A DNA stretch of 64,000 nucleotides from Phocaeicola faecalis (GTDB lineage Bacteria; Bacteroidota; Bacteroidia; Bacteroidales; Bacteroidaceae), in contig NZ_JADNRM010000014.1 in assembly GCF_021730445.1 (NCBI RefSeq), positions 47,579 to 111,578 on the forward strand. Reading direction: 5' to 3'. The notes beneath the pieces are model-generated. The model did no database searches, was not told the DNA's origin, and worked only from the letters and a program-made list of their open reading frames with translations. A program made the translations under genes and the position numbers. Below, piece by piece: positions 1 to 8,169 of the stretch; the first letter of the stretch is position 1, and the number at the start of each line of letters is the position of its first letter.

Positions 1-175
1 GTAGTGCTTGCATATCTTGCAATATATGTAATGCACTATCAGGAAACTCATACATAACTGTTTCAGCTTGTATTAAGTTTGCCGATAACGAAGTGGTTGC
101 ATCCCCTTTTTGGTGACAAGCTGATAAACAGCTAATGATAATAAGAAGTAGTAAAATGGGATATGTCTTTTTCAT
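1..175 (-). CDS. Partial lipoprotein, possible TPR family (N-terminus only)
   Basis: Only the first 58 residues are in the window; the gene runs off the left edge. The start chosen is the ATG at 175, giving MKKTYP; an in-frame ATG at 184 would add three residues. The N-terminus is a clear lipoprotein signal: two lysines, a run of Leu/Ile, then a lipobox LSAC with Cys at residue 20. The mature part contains AETVMYEFPDSALHILQDM, a pattern I associate with the first helix pair of tetratricopeptide-type lipoproteins and regulators in Bacteroides. The gene is divergent from the RiPP-like locus and shares its roughly 200-bp AT-rich upstream region. The TPR assignment and any regulatory link to the locus are inference. 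Confidence 0.6.
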   Translation of the reverse strand, partial: MKKTYPILLLLIIISCLSACHQKGDATTSLSANLIQAETVMYEFPDSALHILQDMQAL

Positions 176-264
176 TGTATTCATTTTATATGATAGTGTT
201 TTACAAAAGTAAGAAATAAATATTGGAATAGAAATTAAATTGAATAAAAGTGATAAAATTCTTA

Positions 265-299
265 TTTGTGAACGACTGTTAAAATGGAATATTCTTTTG
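265..299 (+). promoter_or_regulatory. Weak candidate promoter for the RiPP-like locus
   Basis: A TTTG at 265-268 could be the -33 element. TTCTTTTG at 292-299 matches the Bacteroides -7 consensus TAnnTTTG except for one base. It lies about 80 bp before the chosen precursor start. The region is very AT-rich, so chance matches are likely. Confidence 0.3.
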
Positions 300-377
300 T
301 CTAGTCTTATATGGCTGGACTGAATGGGGATATATTTGCTGACGTTATCAATATTATTAATTTTTAAATCTAAAATT

Positions 378-584
378 ATGACTAAAGAAATTAATGAAGA
401 GTTGAAAAAAGCTCTTGCTTCATCTCTAAATGATGAAGTTTTAAACAGTGATGAACTGAATGCTACTGAGGGAGGACATAATATCTCTCTTGGTCGTTGT
501 GGCGATAATACTGGAAATTGTGTTCGAGGCTGTGCCTGTACTATTAAAGAAACAGAATCGGATTCCACTATTGAAGAACCTTAA
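378..584 (+). CDS. Candidate RiPP precursor peptide (double-glycine leader, Cys-rich core)
   Basis: This is a 68-residue peptide from the ATG at 378. An upstream in-frame ATG at 324 would add 18 mostly hydrophobic residues but lies in AT-rich leader DNA, so 378 is preferred. The leader is charged and helical-looking (MTKEINEELKKALASS) and ends in LNATEGG, with the double glycine at residues 32-33, as in peptides cleaved by C39-type proteases. The predicted core is 35 residues. It holds Cys at 41, 48, 52 and 54 within RCGDNTGNCVRGCACT (CX6CX3CXC), followed by an acidic tail. The next gene is a radical SAM/SPASM enzyme, the usual partner of such precursors. No export ATPase or C39 protease gene is in the window. 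The modification is unknown; thioether bonds on the Cys residues are one possibility. The alternative is an unmodified small secreted peptide. Confidence 0.72.
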   Translation: MTKEINEELKKALASSLNDEVLNSDELNATEGGHNISLGRCGDNTGNCVRGCACTIKETESDSTIEEP

Positions 585-617
585 TAATGCTAATTAGTAG
601 TCTTTAAGTGGTTAATG

Positions 618-655
618 AAAGGGTATTTAATGATATATTTGGATACCCTTTTTTT
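618..655 (+). terminator. Hairpin with T-run between precursor and maturase (partial terminator)
   Basis: AAAGGGTAT (618-626) pairs with ATACCCTTT (643-651), and the right arm runs into seven T (649-655). This is a good intrinsic terminator shape. It lies after the precursor stop and before the maturase ATG at 674. It would let most transcripts end after the precursor while some read through, giving more substrate than enzyme. Confidence 0.65.
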
Positions 656-673
656 ATATATTATTGTAATATT

Positions 674-1987
674 ATGAAAGAAAGTCGATATAATTATTTT
701 GTAAAAGACGGTAATCAAATTATTTGTCTAAATGGTATAAGTGGAAATGTTTTTACTATCTCTATAGATGCTTATCATGTGTTGAAGGAATTGTTGTTGC
801 GTCCTAATGATGTAAGTAATGACTCTGAACTAATTCAACTGTTATATACAATGAAGTTTTTAATTGATGATGAATTTCAAGAAATAGACTATCTTAAACA
901 GTTGTATAAAAAAGCAATTCGAAGTGATTGTTATGACTTAACAATAAATCCAACTCAGGAATGTAATTTTAGATGTTGGTATTGTTATGAAAAGCATAAT
1001 GAGGGGTACATGACACCTGCCACAATGAAAAATGTAGAGAAGTTTATAGATAAAGTAATGAATCGTAATGATATAAATGCCTTTCAACTCAATTGGTTTG
1101 GTGGAGAGCCACTTTTATATTTTGATGAAGTGCTTTACCCATTAGCAATGTATACAAAAGAAAAAGCCAACGAATATAATAAAAAATATTATGGCTCTAT
1201 GACGACAAATGGTTATCATCTTGATACTCGTATTATAGCGAAATGTAAAGACATAGAGCTAAAATTATTACAAATAACTTTGGATGGAAATCGTGAATTA
1301 CATAATAAAACAAGAAATAATAATGGAGCACCTTCTTTTGATAAAATTCTGAATAATGTTATAGAGTATTGTTCTTTTGATTCAGAAAATAAAGTTATAT
1401 TGCGAATTAATTATACGAATGAAGTTATCGAAACTGGTTTAAAAGATGTTTTTGCTTCAATACCAGTTTCTGTACGTTCGCAAATTAATATAAATTTTCA
1501 AAGAGTATGGCAAACTATAGGTACTAGCAAGTCTCCTGAAGCCTTATTGGATAATATAAAGTATACGGAAAAATTAGGATTTCCATTAACTCATAATAGT
1601 TCTTTTGCTTTATTTAGAGGAAAACTTTGTTATGCTGATTCTTTAAATTATGCTAATATCAATTATGATGGGAATGTTTATAGATGCACGGCCAATGAAT
1701 ATAGCCTACAAAATAGGTTAGGCTATCTTAATGATAAAGGTGATATTGTATGGGTAAAGAAAGATATAATGGATAAAGTGGATGAGAAAACAACATTTGA
1801 TAATGAGATGTGCTTGAAGTGCAAAAATTTAGCGATATGTGGAGGACTCTGTTTTAATCATCGTTTGGAACATCTTATTTCACCTCATAAGTATTCTTGT
1901 GTGAAGGCAAAATTAGATACGGGAGTTGATACTTTTGTTAAAGAGTATTATAACTTCTATCTTAAAAAGCGTAGTGAAACAAAATAA
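674..1987 (+). CDS. Radical SAM/SPASM peptide maturase
   Basis: This is a 437-residue protein from the ATG at 674. A longer frame starting at 608 would run through the terminator hairpin and is rejected. The radical SAM cluster motif is CNFRCWYC (Cys 97, 101, 104; CX3CX2C), followed by the glycine-rich WFGGEPLL strand. The C-terminal half has a full SPASM signature: CX13GX4C (Cys 319 and 338), then CX2CX5CX3C (Cys 380, 383, 389, 393) and a last Cys at 409. These would bind two auxiliary 4Fe-4S clusters. SPASM enzymes install carbon-sulfur or carbon-carbon links in peptides, and the adjacent Cys-rich precursor is the likely substrate. The N-terminal ~85 residues may be the leader-binding domain. 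The gene is markedly AT-rich compared with most of the window, which suggests transfer. The product chemistry cannot be read from sequence. Confidence 0.85.
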   Translation: MKESRYNYFVKDGNQIICLNGISGNVFTISIDAYHVLKELLLRPNDVSNDSELIQLLYTMKFLIDDEFQEIDYLKQLYKKAIRSDCYDLTINPTQECNFRCWYCYEKHNEGYMTPATMKNVEKFIDKVMNRNDINAFQLNWFGGEPLLYFDEVLYPLAMYTKEKANEYNKKYYGSMTTNGYHLDTRIIAKCKDIELKLLQITLDGNRELHNKTRNNNGAPSFDKILNNVIEYCSFDSENKVILRINYTNEVIETGLKDVFASIPVSVRSQININFQRVWQTIGTSKSPEALLDNIKYTEKLGFPLTHNSSFALFRGKLCYADSLNYANINYDGNVYRCTANEYSLQNRLGYLNDKGDIVWVKKDIMDKVDEKTTFDNEMCLKCKNLAICGGLCFNHRLEHLISPHKYSCVKAKLDTGVDTFVKEYYNFYLKKRSETK

Positions 1988-1996
1988 TTGAGTGCT

Positions 1997-4312
1997 ATGG
2001 GAAAATGGTTATGTATCTTCTTCTTTTTATCCTTAACTTTGCTGGTTAATGGACAGACTATCACCGGCAAGGTAGTAGATGAACAACAGAATCCTATGCA
2101 ATATGCTAATATTGTGTTGCTCTCTATGCCGGATTCAACTTTTATACAAGGAACTATTAGTGACCCAAACGGAGTATTTAAGATTGTATCGGACGGTAAT
2201 AAAGGATTATTGAGAATTTCGTCTGTGGGATATGTTACTTTATACAAATCTTGCAATGATGAAAACTTGGGAATCATTCAGCTGACTTCGGATGCACAAA
2301 TGCTAGGCGAGGTAGTGGTAAAAGGTGATTTGCCACAAACCCGATTAAAAGGCAGTTCTATGCTGACGGGAGTAGCGGGAACCATTTTAGAGAAAGCCGG
2401 TACTGCGGAAAATTTGCTTGATAAGATTCCCGGAGTTTCTGCAGGCAATGGAAATGTGAAAGTATTTGGACGTGGAACGCCTGAGGTTTATATTAATGGG
2501 CGCAAGGTTCAGGATAGTTCGGAACTTGATAAACTTGCTTCGGACAATATTCAGTCTGTAGAAGTAATCAACAATCCCGGTGCACGTTATAAGGCATCGG
2601 TTAAGGCAGTAATACGTATTACTACTAAGAAAGCGGTGGGGGATGGTTTAGGAATTTATAATCGGTTCAACACTACTTATAAATATGGGTGGTCGGTACT
2701 TGACCAATTTAATTTCAACTATCGCAAGAACGGATTCGATTTGAGTGGAATGCTATATGGAGCTAATGGGCATAGTGAGCAGAACAAGACCGTAGTTCAA
2801 CGTACTTATTTGGATAAACAATGGAACCAGTTTTCGGATATAACCAACCGTACTAACTCTCAACAAATCTCAGCTATGCTTTCGTTGAATTATCAATTTA
2901 ACAAAGATCATGTATTGGGAGTGCGTTATGATTACGACCGGAAGCCTAAAGATCATTGGAAATTCGGTATGCCCACTACTGTGTATCAAGATAATGAATT
3001 ATATGAAGAATCTGCCAACAATAGTATTCAGGATACTCGCTCTACCAATCATAGGACTAATTTCTACTATAATGGGAAAGTGGGTGAGTGGAATATTGAT
3101 TTCAATGCCGACGGTGTATGGGATGAAAGTAAAAATCCTGCAGTCAGTATAGAGATAAATGAAACTGACGGTATCAAAGAGCAGCGTACTGTCACTACTT
3201 ACAGTCAGATAAAAAACTCTCTTTATGCAGCCAAAGTGATTGTTTCTTATCCATTTTGGGAAGGTAACTTGGTTTTCGGAAGTGAATATTCACATACCAG
3301 CCGTATTAATAGGTATGCCAATGTTGAAGGTATTTTGGATAACGATGACAGCAATATTATAGAAGGTATTTGGGCTGCGTTTCTAGAGTATAACCGTTCT
3401 TTTGGCAGGGTTGATGTGCAAGCAGGAATACGCTATGAGAATGTACAGGCAGACTATTATGAATATAACAAGAAAGTGGACGAACAAAGTAAGGTATATA
3501 ATAATGTATTTCCGTCATTGGCATTCTCTTTTCCTATAAATAAGGTACAGATGCAGTTGAGCTATGCTGCAGATATCAGTCGTCCCAGTTATGGGCAGTT
3601 GCGTGGTAATATTACTTATGGAAATCGTTATACCTATGAGAGTGGAAATCCCTTTTTGAAACCGACTATTTCTCATAGTCTGATATTGGGAAGTTCGTAT
3701 AAATGGGCTTATTTTTCATTAGGCTATCAGCATATAAAAGATGGTATGATAAATCTTAGTAGTGCTTATTCTGAGAAGGATGCCACTATTGCTCTTTTAT
3801 CTTGGATGAATGCCGATGATTATGATAAAATCTATGCCCAATTGTTTTTACAGCCTAAAATAGGTAAATGGTCTCCTCGATGGGGTGCAAGTATATTGAA
3901 ACAATGGTATATGGCGGATACGCCCGAAGGAAAGCATAACTTTAATCATTCGTGTGCTGAGATTTCGTGGAAGAACAGTATTGAACTGCCTGCTGGAATC
4001 TTGTTGGGCGCAGATGCTTCATTTAGTACACGCGGTCACAATGAGAATGTGACAATAAATAAAATTAGTTGGGGCGTGAATCTAAGTCTGTATAAACAAT
4101 TTATGAAAAAACGTTTTACCTGCTACTTGCAGGGAATAGATATTTTTAATACGCGGAGGGATAATGTCACGCTGTATAGTGGTATCCGAACTATGCAGTT
4201 GGATACCGAAACAAGACGGCGAATAGTCCTGACGGTGCGTTATGCCTTTAATAATACAAAGAGTAAGTATAGAGGGACGGGGGCCGGCAGTTTACAGAAG
4301 AGCCGTATGTAG
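1997..4312 (+). CDS. TonB-dependent-receptor-like outer-membrane beta-barrel protein
   Basis: This is a 771-residue protein from the ATG at 1997, nine bases after the maturase stop; a TTG nine bases earlier is the alternative start. A signal peptide (MGKWLCIFFFLSLTLLVNG) is followed by a carboxypeptidase-regulatory-like fold beginning TITGKVVDEQQNPMQYANI. Next comes a plug-like region (residues ~100-210) with LLDKIPGVS and VYINGRKV, then a long beta-barrel region rich in aromatic strands. The end, YRGTGAG plus a basic tail, is typical of the OMP_b-brl_3 type of outer-membrane protein in Bacteroidetes. It has no obvious SusD partner. The tight spacing suggests co-transcription with the maturase, so it may export, import or sense the modified peptide; that role is inference. 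Confidence 0.8.
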   Translation: MGKWLCIFFFLSLTLLVNGQTITGKVVDEQQNPMQYANIVLLSMPDSTFIQGTISDPNGVFKIVSDGNKGLLRISSVGYVTLYKSCNDENLGIIQLTSDAQMLGEVVVKGDLPQTRLKGSSMLTGVAGTILEKAGTAENLLDKIPGVSAGNGNVKVFGRGTPEVYINGRKVQDSSELDKLASDNIQSVEVINNPGARYKASVKAVIRITTKKAVGDGLGIYNRFNTTYKYGWSVLDQFNFNYRKNGFDLSGMLYGANGHSEQNKTVVQRTYLDKQWNQFSDITNRTNSQQISAMLSLNYQFNKDHVLGVRYDYDRKPKDHWKFGMPTTVYQDNELYEESANNSIQDTRSTNHRTNFYYNGKVGEWNIDFNADGVWDESKNPAVSIEINETDGIKEQRTVTTYSQIKNSLYAAKVIVSYPFWEGNLVFGSEYSHTSRINRYANVEGILDNDDSNIIEGIWAAFLEYNRSFGRVDVQAGIRYENVQADYYEYNKKVDEQSKVYNNVFPSLAFSFPINKVQMQLSYAADISRPSYGQLRGNITYGNRYTYESGNPFLKPTISHSLILGSSYKWAYFSLGYQHIKDGMINLSSAYSEKDATIALLSWMNADDYDKIYAQLFLQPKIGKWSPRWGASILKQWYMADTPEGKHNFNHSCAEISWKNSIELPAGILLGADASFSTRGHNENVTINKISWGVNLSLYKQFMKKRFTCYLQGIDIFNTRRDNVTLYSGIRTMQLDTETRRRIVLTVRYAFNNTKSKYRGTGAGSLQKSRM

Positions 4313-4343
4313 ATGATAGGAAAGTATGAAGATGCTTGAAACA

Positions 4344-4390
4344 TAAAAGAAACAGTATCGAAATGCAAATATCGAGACTGTCTCTTTTAA
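4344..4390 (+). terminator. Probable terminator after the beta-barrel gene
   Basis: AAAAGAAACAGT-TCGA pairs imperfectly with TATCGAGACTGTCTCTTTT, leaving a loop of about ten bases and a T-rich 3' end. It lies about 30 bp after the stop of the outer-membrane gene. Confidence 0.55.
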
Positions 4391-4420
4391 TTTGAAACCG
4401 GACTTTCCTTTTCAGCAATA

Positions 4421-4524
4421 AAAAGAGCCGTATTATTGCTCAAAAGTAGAGTTTGATACAGCTCTCTATATTGGGTTGTTACAATCTGTAGCTTTTTAAA
4501 GTGCTCATTTTAGTTTTGAGCCTC
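4421..4524 (-). repeat. Dispersed ~105-bp palindromic repeat, copy 1
   Basis: The reverse complement of this segment aligns over almost its whole length with 12846-12952. Shared blocks include ACAGATTGTAAC, GTATCAAACTCT and ACGGCTCTTT. The 4421-4466 part is an inverted repeat (AAAGAGCCGTAT / GATACAGCTCTC). It sits between two convergent genes and may end transcription for both. Confidence 0.65.
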
Positions 4525-4574
4525 TTGTTGGAAAGAGAGTATAGAGATACTTCTTATAATCATAAGTCGTATTT

Positions 4575-5204
4575 TTAGATTCCCAGTTTCAGCTTGACGA
4601 ACTCTTTAATAAACTGCACAGTTCCGTCTATTCCCAATACCGACGAGTCAATGCATAGATGATAAGTCTCTGCAGCTCCCCATGTCTTATAGCTATAATA
4701 ATTATAATAGGAAGAGCGTTTTTTATCTGCTTTCTCCATCAGCTCTTCGGCAGCTTCCGACGGTATGTGGTGAATTCTCATCAGTCGCTCTATTCTCGCT
4801 TCCTTTGAGGCAGATACAAATATATTGACGCAACGAGGATGGTCGCGCAGGATATAGTCGGCACATCTTCCCACAAACAGACAAGATTGTCTTTCGGCCA
4901 GCTCGCGTATCACATCGCTCTGAATCTTGAACAGTGAATCATTGCTCAGACAGCTTCCGTAGGGGATGGCGCCATCACTGATAAAAGGAAAACGTGTCCC
5001 GAACAGACCACCGATGATGCTTTGCGAAGCCCGTTCGTCGGCCTTCTCGAAAAACTCCTTGCATAATCCGCTTTCGTCGGACGCAAGTTTAATCAATTCT
5101 TTATCATAGAAGGCGATACCGAACGTTTTTGCCAGCTTCTCGCCTATTTCTTTACCACCACTGCCTAGCTGACGGCCTAGGTTTATAACATAATGCTCGT
5201 TCAT
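4575..5204 (-). CDS. Cytidylate-kinase-like family protein
   Basis: This 209-residue cytosolic protein begins with a nucleotide-binding loop variant (NLGRQLGSGGKEIGEKLA, residues 8-25), as in the cytidylate-kinase-like family (PF13189). The residues LFVGRCADYIL and VNIFVSASKEARIERL resemble the core of P-loop nucleoside monophosphate kinases, and DKKRSSYYNYYS fits the lid region. It is not the canonical cmk of central metabolism, and its substrate is unknown. It has its own promoter (see 5235-5242) and lies downstream of, and on the same strand as, the MATE gene. Its neighbours do not reveal a pathway. Confidence 0.8.
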   Translation of the reverse strand: MNEHYVINLGRQLGSGGKEIGEKLAKTFGIAFYDKELIKLASDESGLCKEFFEKADERASQSIIGGLFGTRFPFISDGAIPYGSCLSNDSLFKIQSDVIRELAERQSCLFVGRCADYILRDHPRCVNIFVSASKEARIERLMRIHHIPSEAAEELMEKADKKRSSYYNYYSYKTWGAAETYHLCIDSSVLGIDGTVQFIKEFVKLKLGI

Positions 5205-5234
5205 AGTCGTAACAAATTAGTAAGTATATATCGG

Positions 5235-5242
5235 CAAATATA
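5235..5242 (-). promoter_or_regulatory. -7 box for the cytidylate-kinase-like gene
   Basis: CAAATATA on the plus strand reads TATATTTG on the minus strand, a perfect TAnnTTTG, about 30 bp before the start at 5204. Confidence 0.55.
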
Positions 5243-5247
5243 ATTAT

Positions 5248-6615
5248 TTAATTTGAAACTTGCTTATGTGCATGGGACTTAAAAATCTGGAATTGTCGAT
5301 AAAGCATGACGGCTGCTACGATACTGGCCGCCAAATCGGAAATCGGCATACTCATCCAGATTCCTTTTGATCCCCAGAATATGGGCAGAATAATGATGCA
5401 AGGCAATAAGAAAAGCAGTTGGCGGGTAAGGGATAGGAAAATGGCCTTGGATGCCATTCCGATACTTTGGAAAAAGTTGGAAGTAACCATCTGAAAGCCG
5501 ATAATGGGGAAAAACATGACCACGATACGCAGCCCGGTGGCCGAAAGATTGATTAATCCTTCATGGGTGGTAAAGGCGGATACAGCCAATTCGGGCATCA
5601 GTTCGCCTACAAGGAATCCGGTGGTGGTGACGATGGTTGCTCCGTAGATGGTCAGTTTCAGTACTTGGTTGACACGATGGTATTGCTGGGCGCCGAAATT
5701 GTATCCGGCAATGGGCTGCATGCCTTGGTTTAATCCCATGACAATCATGACAAACAGGAACACGATGCGGTTTACAATGCCGAAAGCACCGATGGCCAGG
5801 TCACCGTCATACTCTTTCAATCCTTTGTTGATGAAGATGACAATGAAACAGGCTGCCAAATTCATCAGGAAAGGGGACATGCCGATGGCAATGGTGTTTT
5901 TTACGATACCGCTGCGTAGTTTGTAAATGCCGCGACGCAGGTGGAGCAGCTCGTTTTTGTTGGTGAAGGTCTTGAACTGCCATGTCAATGAAATGATTTG
6001 TGCCAAGATTGTGGCAATTGCCGCACCTTCAATGCCCCATTTGAATATATAAATGAAGATAGGGTCGAGCAGTGTATTGATAATAACGGTGGTGATAGTG
6101 GCTATCATTGCTTTTTGCGGATGTCCGGATGCCCGGAGCAAGGCGTTCAGCCCGAGATACATGTGTGTCACTACATTACCCAGAAGAATGATGTACATAT
6201 AATCGCGGGCGTAGGAGATAGTGTCTGCGCTGGCCCCGAAAAAGTAGAGGATAGGGTCGAGAAAAAGAAGTGTGAGGATGGTGAAGCCAATACCGATAAT
6301 GAGATTCAGGGTGATGACATTACCTAAAATATGCTGGGCGGTATCATAATCCTTTTGTCCCAATCTGACAGAAACAAGTGTGGAAGCACCTACGCCTACC
6401 AGCGAACCGAAGGCGGCTGCCAGATTCATAAGAGGGAAAGTAATGGCTAATCCTGAAATGGCTAACGGTCCTACCCCATGTCCGATAAAGATACTGTCTA
6501 CCATGTTGTAAAGCGATGAGGCGGTCATTGCGATGATTGCGGGGATTGCGTATTGCATCAATAATTTTCCAATTCGTTCTGTGCCTAGTTCTGTTGCTGT
6601 TCCTGCTTTTGCCAT
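5248..6615 (-). CDS. MATE family efflux transporter
   Basis: This is a 455-residue integral membrane protein with about twelve hydrophobic segments. It opens with LLMQYAIPAIIAMTASSLYNMVDSIFIG, the first helix typical of MATE antiporters, and repeats the pattern in the second half (ITTVIINTLLDPIFIY). MATE proteins expel cationic drugs and metabolites using a Na+ or H+ gradient. The start at 6615 (MAKAGTATELG) is chosen because a longer frame from 6666 would overlap the -7 promoter box at 6654-6661. The substrate cannot be assigned. Confidence 0.9.
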   Translation of the reverse strand: MAKAGTATELGTERIGKLLMQYAIPAIIAMTASSLYNMVDSIFIGHGVGPLAISGLAITFPLMNLAAAFGSLVGVGASTLVSVRLGQKDYDTAQHILGNVITLNLIIGIGFTILTLLFLDPILYFFGASADTISYARDYMYIILLGNVVTHMYLGLNALLRASGHPQKAMIATITTVIINTLLDPIFIYIFKWGIEGAAIATILAQIISLTWQFKTFTNKNELLHLRRGIYKLRSGIVKNTIAIGMSPFLMNLAACFIVIFINKGLKEYDGDLAIGAFGIVNRIVFLFVMIVMGLNQGMQPIAGYNFGAQQYHRVNQVLKLTIYGATIVTTTGFLVGELMPELAVSAFTTHEGLINLSATGLRIVVMFFPIIGFQMVTSNFFQSIGMASKAIFLSLTRQLLFLLPCIIILPIFWGSKGIWMSMPISDLAASIVAAVMLYRQFQIFKSHAHKQVSN

Positions 6616-6653
6616 ACTCTTTCTTTTTACCTGTTTAATTCTGAAATTCGTTG

Positions 6654-6661
6654 CAAAGGTA
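6654..6661 (-). promoter_or_regulatory. -7 box for the MATE gene
   Basis: CAAAGGTA reads TACCTTTG on the minus strand, a perfect TAnnTTTG, 38 bp before the MATE start at 6615. It fixes the start downstream of 6661. Confidence 0.65.
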
Positions 6662-6693
6662 CGCAAAAATTGAGCTTGAGGAAAAAGATTATG

Positions 6694-6701
6694 TATCTTT
6701 G
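6694..6701 (+). promoter_or_regulatory. -7 box for the S8 protease-xseA-xseB genes
   Basis: TATCTTTG is a perfect TAnnTTTG, 33 bp before the ATG at 6735. It is back to back with the MATE promoter; the two boxes are 32 bp apart. Confidence 0.65.
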
Positions 6702-6734
6702 CGATGAAAAAAATAATAAGTAACAGTAGCTAAG

Positions 6735-8111
6735 ATGAATTTTAAGAGTAGAATAGTGATGGGCTGCCTGCTTGGAGTATGTGTATTGCAAGTATCGGCG
6801 GAAAAGACTTATAAATATCGTATCAGTCTTCGTGATAAAGCGGAAACGGCTTACTCTGTCGGCAGTCCGCAAGCATATCTTTCAGAACGTGCCTTGGAAC
6901 GCCGGGAGCGGCAGGGCTTGAAGGTGGATGAGACAGATTTGCCGGTGTGCCGTACTTATGTTGATGCCATCGTGGGTAAGGGTGCCTCTGTAGTGACAAA
7001 AAGTAAATGGAACAATACGGTGGTGGTAGAAGTGGCCGACACTGCCTTGATAGAACAAATAGCGGAATTGCCCTTTGTTGTGAAAACAAAGAAAGTATGG
7101 ACTGCTCCGGATAGTATTCCGGCCCGCAATGCGGAACGCAAGAAGGAGGTGACAAACAAGTTTTCGAAAACGGATAACTATTATGGTCAGGCTTATCGGC
7201 AGATTGCCGTTCACCGAGGAGACAGGCTTCATGCCGCAGGTTTCAAAGGGGAAGGAATGCAGATTGCGGTCATCGATGCAGGCTTTTATAATGCTGACGA
7301 GATAAAGTTTTTCAAGAAAATGCATCTCTTGGGGATTCGTGATTTTGTAAATCCGCAGTCGGATATCTATGCTGAGAACTATCACGGCATGAAAGTGTTA
7401 TCATGTTTGGCGGCCAATCAGCCGGATGTGCTGGTGGGAACTGCGCCCGAGGCTTCTTATTGGTTGCTTCGCAGTGAAGATGATGATACGGAGCAGCCGG
7501 TAGAGGAGGATTACTGGGCGGCAGCTTTGGAATTTGCCGATAGCGTGGGGGTAGATGTGGTGAATACTTCGTTGGGATATTATGAGTTTGATGATAAAGC
7601 GTGTAATTATCGTTACCGTGACTTGGACGGACATTATTCTTTGATGTCAAATTCTGCTTCGATGGCGGCCGACAAAGGACTGGTGGTGGTATGCAGTGCA
7701 GGCAATTCCGGCCGTGGCACTTGGAAGAAGCTGACTCCTCCGGGAGATGCGGAGCATGTTATCACCGTGGGTGCCATAGATAAAAATCTGGTGAATGCAG
7801 ACTTCTCTTCTATCGGCAATACGGCAGACGGTCGTGTGAAGCCTGATGTGATGGCAGTGGGAGTAAGTTCTGCGGTATCCGGCAATGACGGCACGGTGGC
7901 TCATGCCAATGGCACTTCGTTTGCATCGCCCACATTTTGCGGACTGGTGGCTTGTTTTTGGCAGGCCTGTCCGTGGCTGACTGCCAAACAAGTGGTGAAG
8001 GCCATGCAGGATGCCGGCGACCGTAAAGAGTATCCCGATAATATTTTCGGTTACGGAATACCCGATGTGTGGAAGGTTTATCAATCGGAATTGAAAAAGA
8101 AAAGGCCGTAA
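6735..8111 (+). CDS. Secreted S8 (subtilisin-like) serine peptidase
   Basis: This 458-residue protein has a signal peptide (MNFKSRIVMGCLLGVCVLQVSA). A propeptide-like region to about residue 145 is followed by a subtilase catalytic domain. The triad is visible: Asp181 in AVIDAGF, His217 in NYHGMKV and Ser395 in NGTSFASP. Asn324 in CSAGNSG would be the oxyanion residue. It is probably periplasmic or exported, since no lipobox or C-terminal sorting tail is seen. It is the first gene of a unit with xseA and xseB; the link to the nuclease genes is probably only positional. Proteolytic targets are unknown. Confidence 0.9.
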   Translation: MNFKSRIVMGCLLGVCVLQVSAEKTYKYRISLRDKAETAYSVGSPQAYLSERALERRERQGLKVDETDLPVCRTYVDAIVGKGASVVTKSKWNNTVVVEVADTALIEQIAELPFVVKTKKVWTAPDSIPARNAERKKEVTNKFSKTDNYYGQAYRQIAVHRGDRLHAAGFKGEGMQIAVIDAGFYNADEIKFFKKMHLLGIRDFVNPQSDIYAENYHGMKVLSCLAANQPDVLVGTAPEASYWLLRSEDDDTEQPVEEDYWAAALEFADSVGVDVVNTSLGYYEFDDKACNYRYRDLDGHYSLMSNSASMAADKGLVVVCSAGNSGRGTWKKLTPPGDAEHVITVGAIDKNLVNADFSSIGNTADGRVKPDVMAVGVSSAVSGNDGTVAHANGTSFASPTFCGLVACFWQACPWLTAKQVVKAMQDAGDRKEYPDNIFGYGIPDVWKVYQSELKKKRP

Positions 8112-8169
8112 CAAGCTGATTGCATCGGCAAGGGTGACTCTGAGTGAAATGAAGAATCAGGTATTATAA

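Noticed and set aside
324..377. Upstream extension of the precursor by 18 hydrophobic residues
   Set aside because: It lies in AT-rich leader DNA, and the peptide from 378 has the expected charged start of a leader peptide.
608..673. Longer N-terminus of the radical SAM protein
   Set aside because: The frame passes through the terminator-like hairpin at 618-655; the ATG at 674 gives a normal start.
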